In this document: positions 46,043 through 57,104 of the stretch, piece after piece
Numbering within the stretch: position 1 is the first letter of the stretch
Layout: every line of letters begins with the position of its first letter
Assembly: GCA_963971285.1 (NCBI GenBank)
Contig: OZ020244.1
Coordinates: 9,052,001 to 9,116,000 of the forward strand
DNA: 64,000 nucleotides
Origin: Astropecten irregularis
Taxonomy: Eukaryota; Echinodermata; Asteroidea; Paxillosida; Astropectinidae
Reading direction: 5' to 3'
Made by a program: the position numbers and the translations under genes
Notes under the pieces: generated by a model
Database searches by the model: none
What the model saw: the letters and a program-made list of their open reading frames with translations, nothing else
What the model was told of the DNA's origin: nothing

Positions 46043-46046
46043 GTAC

Positions 46047-47197
46047 AATAAAAACAGGATTCCTTCCTTCATTGTTTTACCATTGAGAATCCCTCCATGG
46101 TTGATAGAAACAAGGAATATACTAGAAGAATACCGTCAATGCAAGAGTGACCAGTAATTATCAACTTGTACATTTTGCACAGAATACACAAGTTAGAGTG
46201 TTGTTGCCCGTTTTCAATGCGGCGGTCGTCGATCGTGGTTGAGTAGGCCTTATTAACTGCTCGTCTTCCTCATATGATTACGACAAAATCACAGCGTCTC
46301 CATTTTATCCACCGATAGTACGGCACTGCCTCTGCACGGTCGCGGGCAACGAAAATACAGCATAGGCCTACTTCTTTGGAGAGTCACTGCTCACTCGCAC
46401 ACAATGTTCAAGTTCCTCCATGGTTTCGACTATGTGCGTCAAGTTATGTCTGTCCAGTCTGTTAAAAAATGAAGAGAAGAGTATAGAAATATACAATCTA
46501 AACGTTGCCGCATATACTATTTAGAAACCTCTTCAAAAATTGTTATTGCAACATCGAAATAAGGTACACAACCATTGTATACAATCACTGATTTAAAACA
46601 GATCAAATCGACATTTGCTATTATCTTGAACACGGGTGAACAAGCACCGATTGATGAAATGTTCAGAGAATAATATATGATATGCAGGCCTAGATTTTCA
46701 AATATGATGTAAGAAGATTGGCGATTCAATCTTCCTCAAACATCATGATGATTCATGCCTGAAAGTAGCCTGTGGAATTATGGGTATTACTATAATTATT
46801 ACGTACGATAGAGGCATAATTTCGATCTGGCTCAGTTCAGTGATTGGGCTTTAACTTTTTTTATTTTAATTTTTGACTGAGTCTGAGAATTGTTGTAATT
46901 TTTCTTGTTTTCCCACTTTTCTGTTGCAATCAGACTGCAGTTTAAATGATTTAAGAATTTTTGACACATAGGCTAAATGATCCTAATAAGATAAATGAAA
47001 CATGTTTTCTAGCATGGATAAACAAACACGTCGCCCGAATACATGGGTAGGACATTTTCGGAAATGCACACTGTTCGCACAGTGCCCTCTAGATGTGGAT
47101 TGTGTTCTATACAAGTCATGTGTAATTGCCCTGTGTTGGTTAAATAATATAAGTTCGTTCCCGTTTTTACACGTCAATATAGACTACATTACGTAAT
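46047..47197. other. Unassigned; no gene seen
   Basis: No recognisable frame or repeat is present. The last part may be the 5' region of the LINE that starts at 47198. Confidence 0.45.
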
Positions 47198-48753
47198 ATG
47201 GAAGATTCTAAATCCACCTCGGCCCAGAATGTCTCTGTAGTCTCTATGAATTGCCGTGGGTTAGCAGACCATGCTAAAAGGAGAGATGTCTTGCATTTTT
47301 TAAGGTCTAAGCGTTATTCTATTTACTGCCTCCAGGACGTCCATTGTACAGACGTAATGGAGGGCAGAATTAGAGCTGAATGGGGTTTTGACTGTTATTT
47401 TAGTTCATTTAAAAGCAACTCGAGAGGAGATTCTTTTTAACAACACCTTTGAGTTTAAGGTCCTGGCTTGTAGAGCAGATCCAAATGGCAATTTTTTGGC
47501 GCTTAGTGTTGATATTTATGCATGGATCTGTCATTACTTTAATTAATCTATATGGCCCTAATAAGGATGATCCAAATTCTTACGAGATTGTAAATTTGTA
47601 TTTTGGACTTCAATAATCCCCATACAATTATATGTGGTGATTGGAATCTAGTTTTGAACGACCAAGTTGATTGTCGCAACTATGTCAATATTAATAATCC
47701 TTCAGCTAGAAAGAAAGTGTTGGATCTCTGTAATCATTTAGACCTTGTAGATCCATGGCGTATACAAAATCCTGATTCCAAGATATACACTTGGAGGGAT
47801 CATTCTCTAAATAAACAGTCTAGACTTGATTTATTTTTGATTTCCTCAGAGATGAACTCTAAACTTGTTTCATGTGACATCAAACCGGGTTATCACACAG
47901 ACCACTCAATGGTCGATTTGCAATTTGATTTTAATCAAGTTGAAAGAGGGGCAGGATATTGGAAATTCAACAACTCACTTCTTAAGGATGAAATTTATGT
48001 TGATCAGGTTAAAGCTGTCATTAGAAAGGTAGTGAACGAATATGCCGTCCTGCCTTACATGCGTTCAAAACTGAGTGAGATCCATGCTAAAGATATCAAT
48101 TTTATCATCAATGATCAACTATGCTTAGAAATGTTATTAATGGAGATCAGATCCAAAACTATCTCGTATGCGGCTTGGAAGAATAAAAATTCTCGTAAAG
48201 AAGAGTCTAACCTTGAGAAAGAGATCAGAACACTGACTGAAAAGGTCGTACAAGGAGATGTACATGAAATGTTAGAATCAAAGCAGGCTGACCTTGTGAA
48301 TTTGCGTAAAAGTAAAGTGGATGGTGTTTTGTTACGGGCCACAACTAGATGGATGGAACATGGGGGAAAAACTATCCAGGTATTTTCTCAACATGGAAAA
48401 AACGAAACTGTGTCAGCAGGAGTATTAACCGCTTTATTACAGAAAATAACACTGAGTTGAAGAGATATTGTAATATCCTCGATGAGGCTAGGCTCCACTA
48501 CAAAAAATTGTACTCTCCATCAGATATTGTCGATGAAGGTTTGCAGTCACTCTTTGGCAATCCAGATTCTCCAGTTCTTTCAAACTTGACTCGGGATAGT
48601 ATTGAAGGTCCATTGTCGCATCAGGAGATTTTTAACGCCCTGAAGAAAAGTAAAAACGGGAGGTCTCCCGGGTCCGATGGTTTTACCTTTGAGCTTTTCA
48701 AATTTTTCTTTTCTACATTGTCTTGGTTTTTGCTGCGGTCCTTAAAATTTTGA
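47198..48753 (+). pseudogene. Tx1/L1-like LINE: endonuclease and linker
   Basis: 47198-47440 encodes the start of the endonuclease (VSMNCRGLADHAKRRDVL, YCLQDVH). After a frame break it continues at 47603-48460: IICGDWNLVLN, YTWRDHSLNKQSRLDLFLIS and TDHSMVDL are the catalytic-core motifs. The C-terminal linker (MEIRSKTISYAAWKN, then a coiled-coil-like Glu/Lys segment) leads through another shift near 48400 to SKNGRSPGSDGFTFELFK at 48650-48700, the start of the reverse transcriptase. These motifs are characteristic of the Tx1/L1 group. At least three frame changes are present. Confidence 0.85.
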
Positions 48754-50990
48754 ACGTTCAGTTTCCCAGCAATATGGAATCATCACTCTACTGCCAAAAG
48801 GGGATTAACCGCGGCAATTTTTGAAGAACTGGAGACCTATTTCTTTATTAAATATTACGTATAAATTGGCTTCTCCATGTATAGCAGAAAGAATCAAAAC
48901 ATGTTTGAGTGATATTATAAACGATTTTGAGAAAGCCTTTGATTCGGTCTCCCATGATTTAATTTTAAGGTTTTAGACCTGTTTAATTTCGGTCCTTCCA
49001 CTCAGAAATGGTTTCAGGTGTTATATAATGGCGCAAAGGCCTCTGTGCTAGTTAATGTTTTTTATGTCAGAATCTTTTCCTGTTGAGCGAGGTTGCAGGC
49101 AGGGGGGATGGTTTACGTCCTTATTTGTTTCTTTTGTGGGCTGAAATTCTGGGGAAAATGGTTCGCAAAGATAAGATTTTGAAGGGTATTACGATTGAGG
49201 GCTCCGAATTCAGGCTTTCCCAATATGCAGATGATACTGTGTTTTTCCTAGACGGTTCAGAAACTTCTTTTACTAGAGCCTTTAAGCTTTTAGAGAATTT
49301 GGCTGGTATGTCTGGCCTTAAAGTAAATATTGAAAAGGCTAACGCAATGTGGATTAGGGGAAACGAGGGAAGACATAAAAGTATTTGCTCTGGTATTGAG
49401 GTGAATTGGGTTAACCCTCAGGGTAGCTTCAGAGCTCTTCGCATTGATTTTGCTGTTAATTTTGAGAGTATGATTGATATTAACTACAACAAGGTTTTGG
49501 GTTCTATACACACAGTTATTGGGCAATGGTCAAAACGTAACCCTGACAGTACTGGGCAGAATTACCATAGTTAAATGTCTTATTTTGTCGAAGCTAACAT
49601 TTCTTGTTTTAACCCCCTTCCAAACCCTTCAAAATTGTTTATCAAGAATCTACATTCTCTGTTCAATTTCATTTGGAAAGGGGTTGACACTTGACAGGGT
49701 CACGAGGAATCAAATGATTCAAAATTAAAGCCAAGGAGGGGTTACAATCGTGGAACTTCGATCCTATATTAGTGCTCTAAAGTGTACATGGATACGCAGG
49801 CTTTTGAATGGTACATGTACTACGGGCTGGAGATTTCTATTTATGAAACTATCCAAATTTCAGAAATCGCTTTTCCTCGAAGGGGGTCATTTTCGTAATG
49901 CTCAAACACTTCAGAGGTCTGCTCATCCTAACGGTTTTTGGAAAGATGTTCTTACTGATTGGAGCTCTTTTGTACAAAGTCACCAAACCGTTGAACAAAT
50001 TGATTCCCTTACTAACGTTCTGTGGTACAACCACCGTATTAGAATTAACAACAATTGTGTACATTATAAGCACTGGAGCGATAAGGGCGTGTACTATGTG
50101 TGTGACCTTTTAGATGAAAAGGAGGCTTTTCTCACATTGGATAGATTTACAGCCAAATTTAAGGTGAAGACAAATTTTCTTGAATATCGAGGGATTATTA
50201 AGGCCATACGAAGTTCATTTGGACCTGCGTTGGCAGGTACAAATGAGGCAAATATTTGTTTCCCTTTTATCCCATTCAACTTAAGGTTTTTGCTGCAGGA
50301 CGAAAAAGGCTCTAGCCGCATTTGCAACTGTCTTTGCTCTTCTAAAAAAGTTTCATACAACTTTATCACCAAATGGGAAACCAAACTGGATGTTAGCTTT
50401 ACAAATTCTAATTGGATGGTTTTGTGTAATATTTCTTTTAGCAGTACAAACGATATTAGATTAAGGTGGTTTCAGTACAGACTAGTTCACAGAATTCTTG
50501 GCGTGAACTCCTTTTTGGCTAAAATTGGTAAAAAAGATACTGGTCTATTTACTTTCTGTAAAGCAGAGAATGAAACACTTATTCATCTATTTTGCAAGTG
50601 TGAAATATCGTCTAGTTTTTGGTCCCAAGTCAAGGGCTGGTTTGAAGAGGCATTGAATGTTAACCTTTATTAAGATGACATGGCTATTTTATTCGGTATA
50701 CGTAAAAAATCATGGAGTGCTCTAAACCTGGTTATTTTATTATGTCGGTTTCATATCTACAAGATAAAGATGATAGATACCAAACTTCCCTTAAACAATA
50801 TTATGTTAATTAACGAATGGTTGGATCGCTAAATTTAATGTTAAATGGGACGCCTTTAAATCACTGTGTTAAATCAATGTTACTTTTCATGGAAAACAAA
50901 TACATATTATTTCAGAATATAGGACGGTTAAGCTAGGTGGCTCTTAAGTAATCTATGTAATGTGATTAAATAAAACATTCCTCCGGGAAA
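48754..50990 (+). pseudogene. Tx1/L1-like LINE: reverse transcriptase, zinc-knuckle C-terminus and tail
   Basis: The reverse transcriptase continues in changing frames: NWRPISLLNITYKLAS near 48830-48870, then a direct jump to DFEKAFDSVSHD at 48930-48960 (the ~30-residue segment normally between these is missing), GDGLRPYLFLLWAEIL at 49110 and QYADDTVFF at 49220-49245. The C-terminal part 49750-50673 ends with ILGVNSFLAKIGKKDTGLFTFC and HLFCKC, the zf-RVT zinc-binding motif. The coding end and 3' region extend to an A-rich stretch near 50990. A sister copy is at 60237. The frame changes and the internal deletion make it dead. Confidence 0.85.
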
Positions 50991-51418
50991 AAAATACTGG
51001 GGATGTCTGAATTTGAGAAATTATTGTGGAAAAAAAAATAAAATAAAGTTAATCACATCATAATTGAAAGCGACGTCTACTTTGTCTTACACAAATGGCA
51101 AACAACATTACAATAGACACATGCAAACTTATGCTGTTACAGAATCCAGTGGTCCTAGATGTATCCTAATCAAATAGCCCCATGAACTTGAAGTATGTCG
51201 ACCATTTCATATAACCAAAAGCCATAGCAAGGAGGATCAGTCATGGTACATCATAGTACCATATAACCTTGTGTAAAAGAAACTGGTATGTATAAACATT
51301 TATTCTTCTTTAATGCAAGAACAAATACAACAGCAGCTACATTACAGATGGTGGACATTGGTGGATTGGTGGATATTTTATAACAACAATTTAATTGAGC
51401 CTTAACTTCTTGTTACAG
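50991..51418. other. Spacer or intron before the candidate host gene
   Basis: No protein or repeat is recognised. It ends with a pyrimidine-rich acceptor (cttcttgttacag) at 51406-51418, so at least part is probably an intron. Confidence 0.45.
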
Positions 51419-51676
51419 TTTCAGCAGCAGACGTCATCAGTACCTATTCAGTTGCCAGCAGACATGCTTGATGGCTTCATGTCTCCTGGAGATGCAGCTT
51501 TTGATGTACAATCATTGTTAGGCTCAACATCTTCATACTTCATTGACCTTGAAGAAACATTTGTGGTAGATGCCCCATCAAATGCACCATATGTGACTGA
51601 TACAGACAGTTCAGCTAAAATCTCGCCATCATTGTCGCAGATGCCACCCTTGAAAAGACAGAGGACTGTACGATTT
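51419..51676 (+). CDS. Candidate host-gene exon A
   Basis: This 258 bp exon (86 codons, phase 0 at both ends) lies between an acceptor (cttcttgttacag) and a donor (cgattt|gtaagt). It encodes a Gln/Ser/Asp-rich, probably disordered segment, FQQQTSSVPIQ through LSQMPPLKRQRTVRF, ending with a short basic KRQR motif that could be a nuclear signal. The frame has no stop across the exon and both splice sites fit the consensus well. Earlier exons, including the start codon, are outside what can be recognised. The protein family is not named; a regulatory nuclear protein or a captured transposon-associated protein are both possible. Confidence 0.5.
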
Positions 51677-51775
51677 GTAAGTTACGTTTTGCATTTTGTG
51701 AGGGTTGGAGATGTCTGTAACTTTATAGCTGTTGCAAGTTGTATTTATTTACACCTTTAATATTGTACCATTCAG

Positions 51776-51918
51776 GACACCAAGGCAATTCTGAGCAAGT
51801 CCCCCAAAGGAAAGGGTGTTATCCAGTGCATCGACAGCTGTGGTTTCCTAACTAAGAAGGGCATACATACTTTGGAGAAGATATTAGTTGGCTGCTTGAT
51901 ATCTCGCTCTGGCAAAAA
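51776..51918 (+). CDS. Candidate host-gene exon B
   Basis: This 143 bp exon follows an acceptor (tgtaccattcag) and ends at a donor (gcaaaaa|gtacat). It encodes DTKAILSKSPKGKGVIQCID and continues CGFLTKKGIHTLEKILVGCL. The ILSKSPKGKGVIQ...L...L.KILVG.L pattern resembles a conserved block in uncharacterised invertebrate and fish proteins that end in a TGYLEE...RYIRKR-like tail; this is recalled without a search. The exon ends in phase 2. The next exon is unclear: candidates at 52133 and 52328 both meet early stops. Confidence 0.5.
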
Positions 51919-52584
51919 GTACATTTTATAAACATTAAACATCTTCACATTGTCATGCATGTATGACTTGAGAGTGTGATATAAATTATACATCCCTTTC
52001 CGCAGATAATGCCAAATAGCAAAAATTCAATTCAAAGTAAAAACGTGTTTTACATTGTGATATCTGGTAAGATAAATAGTCAAGATTTCTTGCTCAATTT
52101 TCTTCAAATCAGTGCACTTTATTATTTTTTAGGAGGAAAAGCAGCACTGGAATTTGGGGCTGTACGGATCGAAGCTTATTTAATTCTTATTGTTCTGATG
52201 CCTTTTGGGGATGAGAAGTAACGAAGTAACGAAGTGACTGGCGGTAGGGGTTTATTTATCGCGGTTCCCCTACTCCTAAAGTAAAAATAAAGTTTTATAC
52301 GACTTTTCATCCTGATTTTGTTGCAGCCCTGGTGCATTTGAAAAGAATGCACTTGCCCAGAGTGATTACTTCATTTCCTTGCTTGAGATGGATTAACAGG
52401 ATATGTAAGTAATCTAGATTACATAACATGAAAAATCTGTCTTATAAATGGACATAATACAAGAAAATGTATTTTGGATTGGGAAAATACTGATGTCAAT
52501 GTACTGATCACATCAGGGATCATAAAAGCAGGGATTATATACAATTTGAATGACCAACAATATTTAAGGACAGAATCAAATCAG
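51919..52584 (+). other. Intron with unresolved exon candidates
   Basis: Acceptor-like sites precede 52133 (tattattttttag) and 52328 (ttttgttgcag). The possible exon at 52328-52400 reads PGAFEKNALAQSDYFISLL and ends near a donor (aggatat|gtaagt), but one frame has a stop. A further donor-like site is at 52592 (accaaag|gtatgt). I cannot resolve which are used. Confidence 0.35.
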
Positions 52585-52598
52585 TACCAAAGGTATGT
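52585..52598. repeat. 14-bp direct repeat flanking the Penelope pair, left copy
   Basis: taccaaaggtatgt is identical to 55481-55494 on the far side of the mirrored Penelope elements. About 32 bp (ending tcacg) separate this copy from the left arm boundary at 52631. It may be a target duplication; it also resembles a splice donor. Confidence 0.5.
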
Positions 52599-52630
52599 AG
52601 GTTTTGAAGCTTTGCATGGTGGAAGTCACG

Positions 52631-54015
52631 TAATAAGGAAAGGTTTGCGGAGGCACCATGTATAATCTCTTTTAATAGATGTGGTTCTGAAAAGAACCGG
52701 TGAGAAATGTTCTCGACGTTCCGGCCAGTGTACTCTGGCCGTCCTCAGGAGAGTGTGTGCCGTGAAGCGAGACGTCAGTGGATTATAAAGGAAACCGGAT
52801 GCAATGGAGCGTGGAGATGGGATTCTAGGTAGAGTGCAGTCAACTGTGGATGGCGGGAAGTTGGTTTGGGTATAGGAGACCCTAGCCAAGATGGAGGTAG
52901 GGGGGGGGGGGGACCTAGAGACTAGAGTGTGAGGGGGGTTTCGGGTATAGACGACCCTACTTCCCAGGGGTGGTTGTGTTCAGGAGTGGGCGCCAGATGT
53001 CACTCAGCTTGAAGCCCACGTCTTGGGTGACGGTGTTGTGGCTGAAGATTTCGATGGCCTCTCTGATCCTGCGTGGAAACCAGTTCTTGATGGGGGTGAT
53101 GAGTTCTGCGTTGTCCCATATGATGTTGTGATCCGAGGAGTGTGCGTGGTTGACAATCGCTGATTTATCGTATTCACCTCGTCGTCCGTGTGCTCGATGT
53201 TCCTTGATTCTAGTTTGAAGGTTGCGTCCAGTTTCCCCGATGTAGACTTTACCACATTCGCATGGAATGCGGTAAACTCCCGGTTGGCTGTTGGGTGGCC
53301 GCTTGTCCTTGTGGGTGTGGAGCGTGGCTTGAAGTTTGTGTGGGGCTGAGTGGAAGACCTGGATGTTGGAAGACTGGAGGATCCTGCGGAGCTGGTGGGA
53401 GGTGGGACCTAGGAAGGGAAGGCATACAGTGGCAATGGGTGGGTTGGCTTCGGGTATAGGAGACCCTAACACCTTGGGGCGGGGATCTTGGAGGTTGATC
53501 TTGTTGCGGTTGTAGCCGTTGAGGGTGAGGGCACTCTGGATGTGAAGGAGTTCCTGTGGAAGATGGTCTTCGTGACAAGTCTGGTATGCACGTCGGACGA
53601 GGGTGCGGTTGATGGATGACTTGATGGCGGGGTGATGAAACGATCGTTGGTTGAGGTACCGGTCCGTGTGGGTAGGTTTACGGTGGACGCTGTGCTTGAG
53701 ACTGCCATCCGGATTCCTGGAAAGTTGGACATCAAGGAAGGAGAGTTGACCTCCCTCTTCCTGCTCCATGGTGAACTTGATGGTAGGATGTTGTTTGTTG
53801 AGGTAGATCAGGAACTCTTGTAGTAGGTGCTGTCCATGTGGCCATATGACGAAAGTGTCATCCACGTAACGTAGCCACAGTGAGGGTTTGAAATCGGCGG
53901 TGAGGAGGGATGACGTTTCGAAATCCTCCATGAAGATGTTGGCGAGGGCTGGGGATATAGGAGATCCCATGGCCGTCCCTGCTGTCTGTTCGAAGAACTT
54001 GCCCTGGAACTGAAA
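52631..54015 (-). mobile_element. Penelope-like element, left copy (minus strand)
   Basis: On the minus strand the frame from 54015 to 52957 encodes a reverse transcriptase C-terminal half and a GIY-YIG endonuclease. Motifs include GTAMGSPISPALANIF, LRYVDDTFVIWPHG, LSFLDVQLSRNPDGSLKHSV, then GVYRIPCECGKVYIGETGRN and RIKEHRAHGR (GIY-YIG), ending NTTTPGK. The 3' region holds a hammerhead-like motif (52715-52776). It is truncated at the assembly gap. RT followed by GIY-YIG is the defining architecture of Penelope-like elements. It is a near mirror image of the copy at 54216-55482, with only a few base differences. Confidence 0.9.
52715..52776 (-). ncRNA. Hammerhead-like motif, mirrored copy
   Basis: The same motif as at 55337-55398, on the minus strand, with the core box reading tcctcag on the plus strand and the same missing A. 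The two copies are identical across this motif. Confidence 0.5.
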
Positions 54016-54215
54016 NNNNNNNNNNNNNNNNNNNNNNNNNNNNNNNNNNNNNNNNNNNNNNNNNNNNNNNNNNNNNNNNNNNNNNNNNNNNNNNNNNNNN
54101 NNNNNNNNNNNNNNNNNNNNNNNNNNNNNNNNNNNNNNNNNNNNNNNNNNNNNNNNNNNNNNNNNNNNNNNNNNNNNNNNNNNNNNNNNNNNNNNNNNNN
54201 NNNNNNNNNNNNNNN
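54016..54215. other. Assembly gap of 200 N
   Basis: Exactly 200 undetermined bases separate the two mirrored Penelope copies. The missing N-terminal parts of both copies, or a larger unresolved palindrome, lie here. Confidence 0.99.
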
Positions 54216-55482
54216 CAAACCCTCACTGTGGCTACGTTACGTGGATGACACTTTCGTCATATGGCCACATGGACAGCACCTACTACAAGAGTTCCTGATC
54301 TACCTCAACAAACAACATCCTACCATCAAGTTCACCATGGAGCAGGAAGAGGGAGGTCAACTCTCCTTCCTTGATGTCCAACTTTCCAGGAATCCGGATG
54401 GCAGTCTCAAGCACAGCGTCCACCGTAAACCTACCCACACGGACCGGTACCTCAACCAACGATCGTTTCATCACCCCGCCATCAAGTCATCCATCAACCG
54501 CACCCTCGTCCGACGTGCATACCAGACTTGTCACGAAGACCATCTTCCACAGGAACTCCTTCACATCCAGAGTGCCCTCACCCTCAACGGCTACAACCGC
54601 AACAAGATCAACCTCCAAGATCCCCGCCCCAAGGTGTTAGGGTCTCCTATACCCGAAGCCAACCCACCCATTGCCACTGTATGCCTTCCCTTCCTAGGTC
54701 CCACCTCCCACCAGCTCCGCAGGATCCTCCAGTCTTCCAACATCCAGGTCTTCCACTCAGCCCCACACAAACTTCAAGCCACGCTCCACACCCACAAGGA
54801 CAAGCGGCCACCCAACAGCCAACCGGGAGTTTACCGCATTCCATGCGAATGTGGTAAAGTCTACATCGGGGAAACTGGACGCAACCTTCAAACTAGAATC
54901 AAGGAACATCGAGCACACGGACGACGAGGTGAATATGATAAATCAGCGATTGTCAACCACGCACACTCCTCGGATCACAACATCATATGGGACAACGCAG
55001 AACTCATCACCCCCATCAAGAACTGGTTTCCACGCAGGATCAGAGAGGCCATCGAAATCTTCAGCCACAACACCGTCACCCAAGACGTGGGCTTCAAGCT
55101 GAGTGACATCTGGCGCCCACTCCTGAACACAACCACCCCTGGGAAGTAGGGTCGTCTATACCCGAACCCCCCCCCCCCCCTCACACTCTAGTCTCTAGGT
55201 CCCCCCCCCCCCCTACCTCCATCTTGGCTAGGGTCTCCTATACCCAAACCAAGTTCCCGCCATCCACAGTTGACTGCACTCTACCTAGAATCCCATCTCC
55301 ACGCTCCATTGCATCAGGTTTCCTTTATAAGCCACTGACGTCTCGCTTCACGGCACACACTCTCCTGAGGACGGCCAGAGTACACTGGCCGGAACGTCGA
55401 GAACATTTCTCACCGGTTCTTTTCAGAACCACATCTATTAAAAGAGATTATACATGGTGCCTCCGCAAACCTTTCCTTATTA
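54216..55482 (+). mobile_element. Penelope-like element, right copy (plus strand)
   Basis: The frame begins in the gap and is open from 54216 (KPSLWLRYVDD) to the stop at 55149. Motifs: the YVDD catalytic core, LSFLDVQLSRN, the HPAIKSSINRTLVRRA connection, GVYRIPCECGKVYIGETGRN (GIY-YIG nuclease; the two YxG-type tyrosines and the Arg are visible) and a C-terminal FKLSDIWRP. The frame has no stop, so it could encode the C-terminal half if the gap holds the rest. C-runs follow at 55168-55181 and 55201-55212. Further downstream are a hammerhead-like motif (55337-55398) and a ggttcttttcagaacc hairpin. Confidence 0.9.
55337..55398 (+). ncRNA. Hammerhead-ribozyme-like motif in the Penelope 3' region
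   Basis: It reads gacgtc (55337-55342), the core box ctgagga (55365-55371, matching CUGANGA), stem II cggccag...ctggccg with loop agtaca (55372-55391), and gaacgtc (55392-55398). gacg and cgtc can pair as stem III, with gtc as the cleavage-site triplet. The second core box is GAAC here, where GAAA is normal, so one A is missing. The segment between gtc and ctgagga should form stem I, but pairing there is poor. Penelope-like elements are known to carry hammerhead motifs, so this is likely a decayed or minimal one. Confidence 0.5.
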
Positions 55483-55494
55483 CCAAAGGTATGT
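55481..55494. repeat. 14-bp direct repeat flanking the Penelope pair, right copy
   Basis: taccaaaggtatgt is identical to 52585-52598. It directly abuts the right arm boundary. Confidence 0.5.
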
Positions 55495-55534
55495 TTAATA
55501 TTTTGCATTTTTGTATTTTTTTATCATTGTCTAG

Positions 55535-55633
55535 GAAGCATCTTATATTAAGGGAGCACGGGGCCGTCCAGCCACTGGATACCTTGAAGAACATCTACGT
55601 TACATTCGTAAACGCATGTTGAGGAATAACTAA
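55535..55633 (+). CDS. Candidate host-gene last exon
   Basis: A pyrimidine-rich acceptor (tatcattgtctag) ends at 55534. The exon of 33 codons reads EASYIKGARGRPATGYLEEH and then LRYIRKRMLRNN, with a TAA stop at 55631-55633. The sequence is clearly protein-like: a small basic turn followed by an amphipathic, highly basic helix. It fits the C-terminal end of the family suggested for exon B. The intron before it contains both Penelope copies and the assembly gap. That this exon joins exons A and B is an inference from strand, order and splice quality. Confidence 0.5.
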   Translation, partial: EASYIKGARGRPATGYLEEHLRYIRKRMLRNN

Positions 55634-56088
55634 GTACCAACTGCAAAGGAATGCACATGTAAGTAATTGTAATTTGTGAGCATGCGCGCGCTGTTGTGAG
55701 TGCGCTGTTCACTTGAAGACCGGTTCTCAAAAGTCTCCCATTATGTGGGATTATGTGGAAGTTAAACTTTAAAATAAGAAAATATGTAAAAATGGAACAT
55801 GTGCCCAGACAATTGTTTTTAGCATTTGCCTGTGGAAGGCATCTGTTAAAAATTCATTGCACGTCGTCATTTCAGATTAAAAGCACAGCCAAGAATGATA
55901 AATTATGCATATTAAAAACATGTCTGTTCAGTACATTTCATTGTTAATCGAATGATTTACTTAAAGGCGCAGGCTCGTAAAAAAATAGAGCAACTTTTAC
56001 AATAGCGCCCTCTGTAGCTTTATCGATGATATGCTGTTCTGGTGTTCTGGGAAGGCTCGTTACATCCCCTGTTAACGTAATACACTTA
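55634..56088. other. 3' flank of the candidate gene; no other feature
   Basis: AT-rich sequence without repeats or recognisable frames; an aatcgaatg-type polyadenylation region cannot be pinned down. Confidence 0.4.
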
Positions 56089-56232
56089 GGCCCGGTTCAG
56101 ACGTCGTGCGTATGCCGTGTCGAATATAGACTTTGGGCCAAGTCTTTCTTAGTCCGCGCGGTGATTGTCTCTTTTTTTCCACGCAACTCTCGCGAAACCG
56201 CGCGAGACTCATGGCTACGGCGAGAGATCAGC
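56089..56232. repeat. Inverted repeat, left copy, GC-rich
   Basis: The stretch from gccgtgtcgaatatagac (about 56117) to catggctacggcg (about 56232) occurs inverted at 59413-59528 with few changes. The sequence before it (cccggttcagacgtc) looks like a TIR end. It may be one end of a DNA transposon spanning 56.09-59.53 kb or of two independent miniature elements. Confidence 0.65.
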
Positions 56233-57104
56233 TCTCGGCCTGGGACCGCTCAAAAAGAAAGACTTGGGAAACCTGTTTTCACTTTGTACACGGCCTTTGG
56301 GCTCTTTAGCCGAAATCGTACGGACGCGTCTGATTGGCCAATCTTTATTAAATATATGAATATTCATTATGTAGGCCTACACTACATCCTGCACGTGTAC
56401 ACAGGGCTGATTCACGCTGAATACACAACCACAGCCGTCGCACGTATCCAGAGTTTTTCGGAACTAGAGATAGATGCTATGTGTTGCGTCTGGCCAGCCT
56501 ATGAGGGGCTACCTGTACATTTTATAGATGTTGTGGCGCATCCTGGAAGGTGGGGGGGGGGGGGTTGTTGGAAGCATGGTGGGTATAGACATGTGCAAAT
56601 CCTATTATGCGTGGATATCTCAACAATAATGAACATTCTAAATAACTTCTAGGGCCCTTGGGGTTTTTTGTACGTGTTGGAATTGTGCTTAAAACAAACG
56701 TTTACATGGTGTTCTTGAGGTGAAGGATGCAGGATGGTAAGAATGTGGATAAGATATCCCTCCCCGCCAGTGACCAATAAAAGACAATGACACCATGGAC
56801 CGTGTGTTGAGTGGCCTGACATAAGACTTAGTTAACATTTATAATTGGGAAAAGTCTGTTGACATCCGAAGTATATATACTGCATTTAAGATAATAATTT
56901 TTTTTATCAATGAGGGTCCAAACGTGAAGCATTTGTGGAGGAGTACATGTATGATCCAGCAAGAAGTTTATACTCCCCTCCCAATGGCGATTGCTTCATT
57001 GACATAATTATGTTTGTCATCACTCACAAGTGAAGCAAGTATTGGAGCAAGGGAACAACCTCTCGAGAGGAGTATAGGGGGAAGTGTCGTGGCAGTATTG
57101 GGAT
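56233..57104. other. Unassigned; no gene seen
   Basis: Interior of the possible large inverted-repeat element. It contains a G-run near 56552 and no recognisable transposase. Confidence 0.45.

Noticed and set aside
53249..54857. 109-residue Pro/Ser-rich frames within both Penelope copies
   Set aside because: They are out-of-frame shadows of the RT/GIY-YIG coding frame.
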